Assembly (NCBI GenBank): GCA_024364735.1
Contig: JAGFNQ010005404.1
Location: forward strand, 103,067 to 167,066
DNA: 64,000 nucleotides
Reading direction: 5' to 3'
Source of the DNA: Boesenbergia rotunda
Lineage: Eukaryota; Streptophyta; Magnoliopsida; Zingiberales; Zingiberaceae
Within the stretch, counting starts at the first letter, position 1. Each line of letters begins with the position of its first letter. Made by a program: the position numbers and the translations under genes. This document shows, in pieces, positions 1-10,799 of this stretch. The notes under the pieces were generated by a model that was not told the DNA's origin, ran no database searches, and saw only the letters and a list, made by a program, of their open reading frames with translations.

Positions 1-740
1 AGAACGCAGGTCTATCTTCGAGAACACTGTAGCCCCTTTGAGTTGATCAAATAAATCATCTATTCTAGGAAGGGGGTACTTGTTCTTGATGGTCACCTTG
101 TTCAGAGCTCTGTAGTCTATGCACAGACGCATAGACCCATCCTTCTTCTTGACGAAAAGTACAGGAGCTCCCCAGGGTGAATGACTCGGGCGAATGAAGC
201 CCTTGTCTAGTAGCTCCTGGAGTTGCTCTTGTAATTCCTTCAACTCTGCTGGAGACATACGATATGGGGCCTTCGAGACCGGACCGGTACCGGGCACTAG
301 CTCGATCTCGAATTCCACTTCTCGGTTGGGAGGTAGTCCAGGCAATTCTTCTGGGAACACTTCTGGATATTCACAGACTACCCGTACATTCTCCTGCTTG
401 AGTTCTTCCTTTGCTTCTGATTCCACTATGTGTGCTAGAAAACCAGCACACCCTTGCTCTAGCATCTGGTGGGTTGCCAAGGCTGAGAGAAATTTCTGAG
501 TCTTCCTCCTTGGGGCTCCTTGAAACTCGAATGGTGGTTCCCCTTCTGGGCTGAAAACCACCTTCCTTCTACGGCAGTCCACTGAAGCGCTGTACTTACT
601 GAGGAAATCCATGCCCAATATGATGTCGAAGTCCTGCATCGCAAGGACTATCAGATCGACATGTAGCTCTCGGTCTGAAATCTTGATTGGCACAGCCCGG
701 AGCCGCTGGGTGGATTCCATGATTTCCCCTGAAGGGAGAG
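1..740 (-). pseudogene. Element X: Ty3/gypsy pol, start of reverse transcriptase
   Basis: Minus-strand reading gives the usual run-up to a Ty3/gypsy RT: IILGMDFL after the protease, the PEVFPEELPGLPP motif, FVKKKDGSMRLCIDYRALN, then KNKYPLPRIDDLF and VFSKIDLRS at the window edge. The catalytic YVDD box lies beyond base 1. This wording is typical of plant chromoviruses of the Tekay/Del group (family knowledge). It would copy element RNA into DNA in the virus-like particle. The frame is largely open here but breaks near 740-750 against the protease frame, so the copy is probably dead. Confidence 0.9.
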
Positions 741-744
741 TTGT

Positions 745-945
745 CAGGAATCTGGACTCCCAACTCTCTGTAGCACCTGTAACTTACTAGCAAAAGGTAC
801 TGATACGAAAGAATGGGTCGCCCCAGTGTCAAACAGTGTAGTAGCTAAATGCTGAAAAATAACTATTTGACCTGTTACGACCGTGGAGGCGCTGGCAGCT
901 TCTTCCTTCGTGAGGGCAAAGACTCTGGCATTGGTTGGAACTGGT
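745..945 (-). pseudogene. Element X: aspartic protease region
   Basis: The minus strand encodes NARVFALTKEEA, then LFDTGATHSFVS. DTGA is the aspartic protease active-site triad found between the zinc knuckle and RT in plant Ty3/gypsy elements. The reading frame differs from both the zinc knuckle upstream and the RT downstream, so at least two frameshifts have accumulated. The protease would process the Gag-Pol polyprotein. Confidence 0.85.
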
Positions 946-1059
946 GCTGCTTCCTACCCTCCTGACTGATCTGAGGTCCCTCCAGTATAGTAGGCATGTA
1001 ATGTAACTGAGGCTGGCCTCCATACTGTACGGACTGCTGAGGAAGTCCTTAAACTTGTT

Positions 1060-1125
1060 TGGGCAGTCTTTGGATCTGTGTCCCTCTTGTCCACATGAAT
1101 AGCATCCAGTTACACCCAAAAGGCA
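1060..1125 (-). pseudogene. Element X: gag CCHC zinc knuckle
   Basis: The minus-strand peptide CYSCGQEGHRSKDC is a perfect C-x2-C-x4-H-x4-C knuckle, preceded by a CGRNHPG-like second cysteine cluster. It binds the element RNA. It sits between the gag capsid part and the protease, in the expected order for a chromovirus. Confidence 0.88.
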
Positions 1126-1292
1126 TGTTCCTGGATGGTTCCTCCCACACTTAGGACAAGGTGGATACCTAGCTTGCTTATTCTCTGGTTTTCCTTTCTG
1201 GCTGCCAGGCCACTGCTTCCTTTTGTGGTTCTTGTTCTTCCAGTTCTGGCTATTTGGCTGAGGCTTCTGGCCTCCTATTGTCTTGTTCTCAA

Positions 1293-2116
1293 TCAGGACT
1301 GGCTTCTGCTGTGCTGCTGTGCCTTGATGCTATTCAGGTAGTGCTCTGAGATTAGAGCACTACTGACCAACTCCTCGCTGGTCTGGGGTCGGTGCGTCCC
1401 GCTGTTCACGTTGAGTGCTATCTCAGGGTTCAGCATGCGGAGCATCAGTCTGACTCGCTCCTTCTCTGTGCTGACTAGCTCTGGGCAGAGGCGAGCTAGT
1501 CTGTTGAATTTCGCGACTGCTTCTCCCACTGGTAGGCTACCCTGTCTGAACTCCATGAAGTCCTCGTAGTGCTTGTTGGTAACCCGCATGTGGAAGAACT
1601 CCTCATAGAACTCTTGCTCGAAATCTGCCCAGCTCATCTGGTTGACTATCCTCTTACTCTTGACTCGCTCCCACCACATACGAGCATCTCCAGTTAGGCA
1701 GAAGGAGGCACATTTGACCTTCTCGACTTCTGGCCAGTCAAGAAGCTCCATCGTGCTCTCTAAAGTCTTGAACCAAGCCTGGGCATCCCAGGGCTCAGTC
1801 GTGCCTGAGAAGCTTTCGGGTTTCAGCCTCTGCCACTGGACGAGGTATGCTTCTTGTCTTCGGTTCACCGCAGGGGTCTCTTGTGGGACTGGTGGAACTT
1901 CAGCCACTACTGGAGTTCCCACTCCTGCTGTGGGTGGTGTAGGGGGCACTGGGTGCTGATTTGCCATCAGTGTGGCGATGATCTTCTGTTGTTCTGTCAT
2001 CTGAGCTTGCATTTGAGCAATGACTGCCATCAGGTCTGGCTGTTCTGTGCAGGCTCATTGTTATCTTGAACTGGGGTTCCGTTCCTTGCATTAGGAGCTC
2101 GGCCTCTTCTTGCCAT
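1293..2116 (-). pseudogene. Element X: gag (capsid part)
   Basis: This is the structural protein of a Ty3/gypsy element. The minus frame from about 2030 is a retrotransposon gag domain: PESFSGTTEPWDAQAWF near the start, then MWWERVKSK, FYEEFF, and FMEFRQG followed by VGEAVAKFNRLARLCPEL. The probable start ATG is at 2116-2114, reading MARRGRAPN. That frame meets a stop around 2030 and the main frame resumes one base off, so gag is frameshifted once. It lies 280 bp downstream of the primer site. Confidence 0.88.
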
Positions 2117-2399
2117 CTAATAATGCATAAGGGAACAAGAAATCACTACTACATCTCTAGGTACAAACTTGTTTTCTTACTTAGTATCCTAATGTCCATT
2201 CTAGGGATTAAACATGATTCCGTGATACTAAGGGATTAAACATGCTTCCTTGTTCTATGCACATATGAGTAAGTACTTAAGCATTTCTCTATACTGTAAT
2301 TAAGTAAAGGAGCAATAGAAAAACTGAAACTTAAAACTTTCTTACTTGAAGACGGCAAGGTTGATGCTGATGTGTGTGTGATGCTGGAGAATGGGAACT

Positions 2400-2411
2400 G
2401 CTCTGATACCA
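2400..2411 (-). other. Element X: primer binding site (initiator tRNA-Met)
   Basis: The plus strand reads GCTCTGATACCA, the reverse complement of TGGTATCAGAGC, which pairs with the 3' end of initiator tRNA-Met. It lies 2 bp from the LTR edge. It fixes element orientation as minus and the inner LTR boundary at 2414. Confidence 0.93.
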
Positions 2412-2641
2412 CCTGTAGCGACCCGCCTTCTCCTGCCTTAGACGGATCGTTACTTCTGTCTACTTCTCGACTCTAATGGACGACTAAAGAATGCGGAAAT
2501 CTTTTTTTTTTCTTCTCAATTTAAATCTATCTATGATATACTAACTCTAATAGTCATGCATGATACCATGTCACACTTTCTGCCTCAAAAACTCCAAAGA
2601 TGAAACTTATTGAAACTTGCCTCGCCCAACTCCACTTTCGG

Positions 2642-2677
2642 GTATCAGTCGACTGATACTGTATCAGTCGACTGATA
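2642..2677. repeat. Paired palindromes in X LTR
   Basis: GTATCAGTCGACTGATAC (18 bp, perfect palindrome, 2642-2659) is followed by TATCAGTCGACTGATA (16 bp, perfect, 2662-2677). Both centre on GTCGAC. The matching part of solo LTR H carries an expanded, diverged version. Confidence 0.9.
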
Positions 2678-4487
2678 GGCCTGAAAACAGAATTTTCAGA
2701 TTTCGGCACTTGCTTCAAAACTCCACCAAACCTATACTTTCGAGCCAAATAGAATCATGACACCATTTCTATACTCTAGGCCAGTTTTCCAATCAATTTA
2801 GCCAATCAAAATGAATCCATAAACTTGTAATTAGGACTTTTGCGTAAGGAAATAAGCTATTCAAGGTTATATGAACTTTAACAATAGAGTGTGTACCAAT
2901 CTTGACTCCTATGCATTCATAACACCAAACACATGTTCTATAACCTTGCTAAAGCATTATGAAATATGAATGCAACTCTTCTAAACATATTTAAGCAATA
3001 AAACTTGATTCAAAGAGAAATTAATACTATCTTGGCACATGCATCTATATTTCTAACAAAGTATCAATATTTCCAACTACTCACACTTCTACTCATCTAA
3101 TGTCATCATAAGGATATATATGCTAAATGAAATGACATGAAATCTTCACCCTAAGAAATTGAGCAGGTAAAACTATTCAAAGCTTAAATGTTCGCTAAAC
3201 TCCATAAAGCTAGAACTTGAAATTTGAATAAACTATAACATTGTAATTCAAATAACTAAATTGTCTCGTCTCAAAGATCTCTCCAAAATCAGCCACCACA
3301 CACACTTTACTCAGCACCGCCTCGTCGCCTTCCTTCAGAATTGCTTGCCTTTACCTTTATCTGCAGTAAGAGGAAATGCAACTAGTAAGCAAAAAGCTTA
3401 GTAAGTACTATCTAGCTCACAAAATCTCGAAATGTGCAAACATGCTTCTTGAACAATATGAAAATCATATGAGATACTTATATGCTTGAAAGAAAACTAA
3501 GAACATGTATAACTCAAAAACATGCATACTCAAGCATTAATAAATCTCGATTTACTTTTTTTGGCTCAACTTGAAACTTTAGCTATTCTTTAACTTTTTG
3601 AAAACTCTTTAAACTTTAGAAACTTTGCTAAAGCATATACTTGAAAATAATAATCACTTGGATCCACTGAAGACGTAAGTACCATCTGATGCGCGTTCCC
3701 TAAAAGGTTGGGGTAGCGAGCCACCAATCCTAATAGAGCAGACCTTGGTCTACCAGGGCCAAGACCTTGGAATTGGACACCTGGATTTCTTTAACGACGC
3801 CCTTGGACGCCGGGTACTGGCCTTAGAAAATAAAATAGCTTTTCTTTCTTTTCTTTCTTATCTGTAAATGCCTTGGCATTTTCTCGAGCACCTTGCGTGC
3901 TAAAATCCCTAAGTCTTAACTTTTGGGGATTTCTTAAGGCCTTGGCCTTTTCTTTTCTTATCTTTATCTTCTCTTTTCTTTTCTCATAGCTTTTCTTGGA
4001 CCCTAACCTCATATAGGGTACTCAATAAAATATATATAAGCATATAATGAACTAAGATCACATGCAAAAATCTTAACAAGAAGGAAATATCTCTTTTAAA
4101 AACTTTTAAAGGAAATTCTTGCGGAAAAACCGCCTCTTACTGCAGGTGAGCAGTACTTACATTGATATCTTGGACTTACAACCAAGATTGACGTCTAGAG
4201 CTCGGGAGAAACTTGAGATCTCGGAGAATTCTTCGCGCCTACGCATTCCTCTCGTCGCGGGGATCCCGAATATAGGAATACCTCTTGGAGGAGAGCTTTG
4301 GCCGACCCTCTAGGGCTTGGTGTGGCGTGCGCACAAGAGAGGAGAGGGAGAGGGGTCGGCGCAACTTGGGAGAGGGAGAGGGTTTGAGAGAAAATAAAAC
4401 TTCTCTCTTTAATAATCTATTTATACCTATGGGCGGATCGACCTAACTACCCCTTAAATATACTTCTCTCCATCCCTTGTTGTGCTT

Positions 4488-4560
4488 GATACCCTAGCCC
4501 AGCTGGTCGCGCTCGTTTCTGGTTTTGGGGTGGTCGCGGGTTCGAACTACCGGCTGCCCT
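4488..4560 (+). other. tRNA-like / SINE-head segment with A and B boxes in X LTR
   Basis: TAGCCCAGCTGG at 4495-4506 fits the Pol III A box and GGTTCGAAC at 4539-4547 fits the B box. They start 44 bp apart, as in a tRNA. Long T runs follow near 4560-4605 and could stop Pol III. It is antisense to the element. The acceptor stem is not obviously paired, so this is more likely a tRNA-derived SINE head or relic than a working tRNA gene. The equivalent in LTR H is at 18006-18060. Confidence 0.6.
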
Positions 4561-4739
4561 TAAGTGGTTTTTCCTTTTTCTTTTCTTTCTCCCTTTTTTT
4601 TTTTTAAATACCAAACGGACTCGGAAAATTCCATAAAAATATTCTAAAAATTCCTAAAAATATCTAGAATATTTCTAAACCATTTTTAAATAATTCTAAG
4701 GACTTTAAGAACTAAAAATGGGAATTTTGGGGCATTACA

Positions 4740-4920
4740 AAAGTGGTGCTCGCGGTGTGGATCCTTGGACTAGTCACCCATCTGGGTGGATACCAAGTAA
4801 AAATATTATTGTTAGAATTGTCTTGATTTCCTTTGCATATTATTTCCGCTGCGCTAACAATTTTGTAGAGATCAAACGACGATAAAGTGTTATTCACCCC
4901 CCTCTAGCACGCCTAGACGA
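4740..4920 (+). repeat. Copia-type LTR tail fragment
   Basis: It holds ACCAAGTAAAAAT, then TTCCGCTGCGCTAAC, then TTCACCCCCCTCTAGC, the same order as the last 180 bp of the C LTR (39650-39824). It is a plus-oriented U5-like end truncated on both sides, by element X at 4739 and by the RT of Y at about 4920. Confidence 0.6.
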
Positions 4921-5262
4921 TCCTTCATCATCTTCATTCTTGATGAAACCAAACGCTTTGATTGTATAATCGAATCGAAGATTCCAGCTTTGAGAACCTT
5001 ACTTTAGCCCATAAATGGACCTTTGTAACTTACATACCTTTCCAACATGCTTTGGATCTATAAAACCCTCAGGTTGTGTCATGTACTCATCTTCAAGTAG
5101 ATTCCCATTTAGGAATGCGGTTTTGACATCCATCTGCCAGATCTCGTAATCATGGTAAGCTGCAATAGCAAGCATGATCCGAATAGATTTAAGCATCGTA
5201 ACAGGTGAAATGGTTTCATCATAGTTGATACCATGAATCTGCTTGAAACATTTGGCAATCAA
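4921..5262 (-). pseudogene. Element Y: Copia reverse transcriptase, N-terminal part
   Basis: The minus-strand peptide includes GINYDETISPVTMLKSIR, IWQMDVKTAFLNGNL (the MDVKTAFLNG box with the first catalytic Asp), YMTQPEGFIDP, and VCKLQRSIYGLK, then SWNLRFDYTIKAFGF just past a stop. The YVDD box is missing because homology ends at about 4920. Confidence 0.92.
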
Positions 5263-6092
5263 TCACCCTTTATAGGTATGCATAAGACCATCCATGTCAG
5301 TCTTTCTTTTAAAGACCCACTTACACCCAATGGGTTTAATTCCCTCAGGTGGATCAACCAAAGTTCATACTTGGTTAGTGTACATAGATTTCATTTCAGA
5401 CTTCATGGCCTCTAGCCATTTCTCAAAATCTGGGCTCATCACAAATTCTTGATAGGATGTAGGGTCGTTCAACTCAACAAGCATAATGTCATTATGGTCA
5501 GACAAGAGAAATGAGTATCTCTTAGGTTGACGAGATATCCAATCAAATATGCGATGAGGTTGGTCTACTTGAACAGGTTATTGCTCCACAACTTCTTGTG
5601 CAACAATCTCATGATCCACAATACTTTGTGGTGCCTGTTCAATGTCCATCAAGGCCTCAATACTATCTCCATCTTGAACTTCTTCATGATGGATTTTACT
5701 CCCACTATTTATTCTAGAAATAAACTCTCTTTCGAGAAAAATATCATTTCTAGCGACAAACACTTTGCTTAGTGTGGGATTGTAGAAGAAATATCCTTTC
5801 GTTTCCTTGGGATATCTTACAAAATAGCACTTACAGATTTGGGTTCAAGTTTATCTGAGACTTGACGTCGAACGTAAGCCTCACAACCCCAAATCATAAA
5901 AGACATCGTGGGACTTTTCCCAGTCCATATCGTATATGGTGTCTTTATGACGACCTTTGATGGAGCTCGATTAAGTGTGAAAAGAGTCATCTCTAGAGCG
6001 AATCTCTAGAAGGAAGTAGGAAGAACTGTCTGACTCATCATTGATAGTAACATATCTAATAGAGTATGATTTCTCCGCTTGGACACACCATT
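5263..6092 (-). pseudogene. Element Y: integrase C-terminal and linker region
   Basis: Minus-strand pieces in several frames fit the low-conservation stretch between the Copia integrase core and RT. Examples are FLEREFISRINSGSKI with an acidic, Glu-rich continuation (5578-5763) and peptides ahead of the RT that resemble the usual KWLEAMKSE block. No single frame stays open for long. Confidence 0.7.
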
Positions 6093-6443
6093 TCATTGTG
6101 GTGTTCCAGGTGGAGTGAGTTGGGATATGATCTCACACTCTGCTAGATGGTCACGAAACTCTTGGCTAAGGTATTCACCACCTCGATCTAATTGAAGCAT
6201 CTTAATACTCTTGCCAAGTTGGTTTTGTACTTCACTCTTGAATTCTTTGAACTTTTCAAAGGATTCCGACTTGTGTTTCATTAGATACACATAGTCGTAT
6301 CTACTGACATCATCAGTAAAAGTGATGAAGTACTGATAGCCTCCTCTAGCTGCGACATTAAATGGGCCACATACATCAGTATGTATGAGTCCTAACAAGT
6401 CTGTCGCTCTTTCGCCGTGTCCACTAAATAGAGTCTTGGTCAT
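6093..6443 (-). pseudogene. Element Y: integrase catalytic core
   Basis: Minus frame: LLGLIHTDVCGPFNVAARGG (first Asp of the DDE triad), YFITFTDDVSRYDYVYLM (second Asp), KSIKMLQLDRGGEYLSQEF, then IISQLTPPGTPQ. This is a clear rve-type Copia core that would insert the element cDNA. The upstream HHCC part continues from 6444 to about 6558 in the same strand with lost residues. Confidence 0.93.
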
Positions 6444-6560
6444 CTTGCCTAGAAGATAAGATTCATATGTCTCATATGATTCAAAATCAAATGAGTCCAG
6501 TAATTCATCCTTATGGAGCTGGGATAAGCGACTCTCATTTATATGACCTAAGAGACAATG

Positions 6561-6990
6561 TCAGAGATACGTTTGGTTCAAATCATTTGGTTTGAACCAT
6601 TTGGTATTTATGTTATAGATTGGGTTTTCTAAGTCTAGAACATAGAGTCCATTCATAAGTGGTGCACTACAATAGAACATGTCATTTAACATTATAGAAC
6701 AACATTTATCTTTTGTGATAAATAAAAAGCCTTTATTGTGCAAACATGATACAAAAATTATGTTCTTAGTTAGTACAGGTATATAAAAGCACTCCTCTAG
6801 TTCTAAGATAAGCCCAGTAGGCAAAGACAAGGAATATGTTCCTACAGTTATAGCAGCAACTCTTGCGTCATTGCATATTCGTAGGTCCACTTCGTCCTTT
6901 ATCAACGATCTAGCTCTTCGAAGGCCTTGCACATTAGTACAAATGTGAGATGCACAACCGGTATCTAATACCCAAGAAGAGAAAATAGAT
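6561..6990 (-). pseudogene. Element Y: protease end and GAG-pre-integrase region
   Basis: The minus frame 6561-6932 encodes the stretch after the protease DTG: ILELEECFYIPVLTKNII, then FLFITKDKCCSIMLND and MNGLYVLDLENP, ending at NQTYL just before the integrase HHCC zinc finger. It matches the GAG-pre-integrase domain of Copia polyproteins. Confidence 0.85.
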
Positions 6991-7000
6991 AGATTAACTT

Positions 7001-7855
7001 CTATAACAAAAATATCTGAGGCAGAATCTCACTTCTTTTCTTCTTTACTTCCTCTAGGTAGAGTTTGCAATTTCGCTTCCAATGTCTGGTCTCACCATAG
7101 TGGAAGCAGGTCACTTCCTTAGGCACCCCGCCTTTGGCCTTCAGTGCAGTAGAGTTAGCCTTGCCTTTGGCTTGGGTCTTTCCCTTGCCCTTAGGCTTCC
7201 ATTTGCCTTTGCCCTTCTGTACCATCAGTACATTACTGGTCTTGATTTTCTTGAGATTGGGTTCAGTAGTTCTCAACATGCTGAGCATCTCAGGCAATGG
7301 CTTGTCAATTTTATTCATGTTATAGTTCATGACAAATTGATTGTACCCTTCCGGCAACGATTGCAGGATAAGGTCCGTAGCCAATTCTTGACCCAGTGAA
7401 AATCCTAGTCTTTCAAGGTTCTCGACATACCCAATCATCTTGAGTACATGAGTTCCTACGGGAGTTTCTTCTTACATCTTGCATGCAAATAGGGCCTTAG
7501 ACACCTCAAACCGCTCGTTCCTAGCTTGCCCTTGATATAGTTATTTTAAGTACTCAACCATATCATGTGCATCCATGTTCTCATGTTACTTCTGAAGCTC
7601 AGATTTCATGGTGGCAAGCATGAGGCATGATACATCAAGTGCATCATCCTGATGTTTCATTTAAGCTTCCTTTTCGACTCGAGTGGCGGTAGTGATAGGT
7701 GTTTCTGGAAGAGGTTGCTCTAGGACGTACAGTTTTCGTTCTTGTTTGAGGACGATCCTCAAGTTTCTATACCAATCCAAAAAATTAGCTCCGTTGAGCT
7801 TGTTCTTCTCAAGGACGGATCGCAGAGAGAGAGTATTTGACGTGTTAGACGACAT
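7001..7855 (-). pseudogene. Element Y: Copia gag
   Basis: The N-terminus (7855-7661) starts MSSNTSNTLSLRSVLEK and includes NFLDWYRNLRIVLKQE, a UBN2-type Copia gag start. The C-terminal half (7438-7001) has DLILQSLPEGYNQFVMNYNM, a Lys/Gly-rich spacer, and a damaged knuckle CFHYGETRHWKRNC in which the second Cys is Tyr. Between 7440 and 7660 the frame shifts repeatedly. Confidence 0.9.
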
Positions 7856-9118
7856 GGTGATCTACAATAGTAAAATATTCAGAAATAAATATCATATCTA
7901 GATTATTTAATTAAATGACACCCCCACTGAATTATAAAGCTTTGGTAGGGGCTAGTCATGGATGTAGGCAAACTCAATTTGCCCACACTACTTGCTCCAA
8001 ACCAAATAACGACTACATTCATATGGGACAAGATCCATATTATACCTCATCTTGAGTTAGGTTTGGCTAATCACTCAAGACTTAGTATAATCAGGTAGGC
8101 AATATTTTACCAATTACATCTTATGCAACTCTTGGAAATAAAGGGTCAAGATCCACATTACACATCATCTTGAGTTTGCTTTGGTTAATCGCCCAAGACT
8201 TTATATAATTATTCTTTTACCCAATTTTCTCAACTTTTGGGATATGCCTCTAAGTTTCTCAATCCAATTGAGGTGACTTAGTTAAGTCTCACCCAAAGTT
8301 CGATAGCGAGACATCACAATTGTCCTCTCGCACTCTACCAAGATAAAATGTGTCGCTTTACTTTGGTAAACCCAACAACAAATGATCAAGGTAGTTTATA
8401 AGCACCAAACTTTGGTAGACATATCGAGTTGACTTAATTAAGATAAATGTTTATCTAATCATGCATCACATATACACATCGCATATATCAACATATAAGC
8501 GGTAAGATATGACATGGTTATGGCCCGTATACTACGATCTTCTCAAGCCAATGAGAAAATCGATAGTTAACCTAGTGATAACATTTTCTCCAAGTGCATC
8601 CTTCGGTCGTCATGTGTCATCGGCTTCCTTCTTATAACTTCATTCTTCAATGGACATTCCACTCCTCATTTTGTACATTAAAAATTAGGAAAACTCGAGT
8701 TACATTCGAGTCTAAATCTATTTTACAACTAGAAAAATAGAGATAAGGCACGACACATAGGCCGTATTATAAATTACATTACAACATGCACACACACATA
8801 TACATCCAATCATATTGGGGTTAAGGCCATAACCATGCACCATGTCATCAATCACACATAAATTTAGAGCATCAATTTTTATTATGATAGTAAAATGCTC
8901 ATAAGCTGAAACCATAGGTTATAAAATTTATTGAGTACAATCGGACCATAGCACACTTTCATATTCATATGATAATGCTATGGACTATTAGTTTGATCAA
9001 CACAAACTTTTGTATCTCAACAAATGCTCATACATTACACAATCCATAACAAAATTATGTCCTACTTCTATATCACATATAAAAGTTTTTCTAAACTTTG
9101 TATGATCTTTCACAAGTG
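7856..9118 (-). other. Element Y: untranslated leader
   Basis: About 1.26 kb lies between gag and the primer site with no sustained ORF. This is expected for the leader of this Copia group. I see no separate gene. Confidence 0.6.
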
Positions 9119-9130
9119 GCTTTAATACTA
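9119..9130 (-). other. Element Y: degraded primer binding site
   Basis: Plus GCTTTAATACTA is the complement of TAGTATTAAAGC, a mutated form of TGGTATCAGAGC. It sits 1 bp from the LTR edge, where the tRNA-Met site is expected. Confidence 0.65.
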
Positions 9131-9131
9131 C

Positions 9132-10799
9132 TGTAGGGATTTATAGGCAAAAATATTCAAAAAATCACAACGGATATAAGAGATCCCATGAGCGGTCCAT
9201 GCGAAAAAAATTATACAAAGTTAATTTACAAATTCCTATCCTATAGGTATACCTTTGGTGCGTGCACTTGGCTTATCCCGTGTCCGAGGTATGCCGGATC
9301 TTTTGCACGTTCAAGTGTCCGTGCCTCTATGTGTATCCACAGAACACGATCTCTCAAGCTTCGGAGAAGAATCACCTTTGTAGTGCTAGCCATAAGAGGA
9401 GATTCACAAAGCAAGAAGGAGAGGGATAAGAGGGATTTTGGCCAAGAGAAGGAAGGTAAGGAAGAATGACAAGTTCATCATCCAAATGACAAGAAAAAAC
9501 TCTTTTATACTCATCCCATGAATATGAAGAGTTTTTGTCCCTTTAGCTTCCCTCCATTAATGCTAATAAAAACCCACTTAGAGCGCATTTTCTTATGTGA
9601 CTCTTCAACTTCTCTTTATCCAATGAAGAGAAATTTTTTATTTTCTGCTATTATTAATTTATTAAATATTTTAATAAATTAATATCACATTCAAATGTGG
9701 TTGAGTTTAATCTAAATGAGTCAAACTCAAATTAGATCTCAATCCCATAATCTAATTGGATTCACTTGAGTCTAAGTCAATTAATTCAATTCGAATCAAA
9801 TCATAGTCAAACTAAGATCAATTAATCTCCGAAACATCGTGTCCTTAGTGTGTGACCTAATAGGTTCTCGTAACGTTGGCAATATGTCAAAATCGCTTTA
9901 GACACATAAGCAATGAGCGACATCTAGCAATGCATCATTGCTACCCAAGTGACGAGAAAATCGAGATCCGACTTAACCTCTATGACTATGACAATATATG
10001 AACATGTCCTTCCATCCTTGATATCTAGATTGACCAATGGGGTATAGACCATGTCATCCACGATCAATCTTTGTGTTTCTTGATCCCCGAGTAGACTCAC
10101 TCAAAAAAATGAGCTCAATATCTCATATTGACTCATTTGAGCATGACCGTGCGTTTTAGTAGTCCTACTCAATCAAGGACCCACAGATATCACTCCCGTC
10201 ATATGGGAGGGATAAATCTCATCTATATCACTCACATCTCTCCGCATAATTCATTACATACCCAGTGATCGCCTTTATAGTCCACCCTGTTACAGGTGAC
10301 ATTTGACGATACCAAAATACATAACTCCTTATGTAGGGAACCATAGTGACTTCAGGTCTAAGGACAATCCATACTAATAGTCACATGAGAAAGTTTATGA
10401 CACTCATATGGCAATCTATGAAACTTTCTCATGGCGGGTCAATTCAGTACACATTCTCTAATGTATACCTATATATCAGCTTGATATCATATATCCATGA
10501 CTTGTGAGCTCAAGTCATAAATTGACTTACATGCTAGTCTCCGTGCATTAATATTGTCATTGAATATTAATGCTTGACTAGAAATGGTTTAGTATAGTAT
10601 TCTCTACATTATCTCACTATCAATTCAACCAATCGATATAATGTAGATAAGGACCTATTACCCAAGGATATTATTATACTTAGTTATTTGACACAAATAT
10701 AAAGTATAATAACCAAACAAGCCTTTATTAATGATAGAATATGATACAAAAAGTCTCTAGTCAATCATCACATAATTGGCTCTAGGGCTCCTACTAACA
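9132..10799 (-). repeat. Element Y: 5' LTR (1668 bp)
   Basis: The plus edges TGTAGGGATT and CCTACTAACA give TG...CA ends. Long stretches match solo LTR B in reverse, such as the cattaatattgtc, tgacccgcc and ctcccatatgac segments. A TATA-like element lies near 9500-9512 (minus). It lacks the 0.4 kb minisatellite present in B. Confidence 0.9.

Larger units (their letters stand above)
2414..4739 (-). repeat. Element X: 5' LTR (2326 bp)
   Basis: Plus-strand edges are TGTAGCGACC and GGGGCATTACA, giving TG...CA ends. The sequence matches solo LTR H at 15813-18227 nearly end to end, which confirms both boundaries. A TATA-like AGGTATAAATAG on the minus strand lies near 4418-4429. The LTR carries a palindrome cluster at 2642-2677 and a tRNA-like segment at 4488-4560. 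The partner 3' LTR lies outside the window, so no target duplication can be checked. Confidence 0.92.
4921..10799 (-). mobile_element. Element Y: decayed Ty1/Copia element, 5' half
   Basis: Minus-strand order is LTR (10799-9132), primer site, leader, gag, pre-integrase, integrase, linker, then RT breaking off at about 4920. This order (integrase before RT) is diagnostic of Copia. Every coding block is broken by stops or frameshifts. The 3' half and 3' LTR are absent. The LTR is the same family as solo LTR B at 36152-38070. Its outer edge abuts the 86 bp satellite, so Y inserted into the array or next to it. Confidence 0.9.

Noticed and set aside
4488..4560. A working tRNA gene
   Set aside because: A and B boxes fit, but no paired acceptor stem or clear anticodon arm was seen; kept as tRNA-like only.
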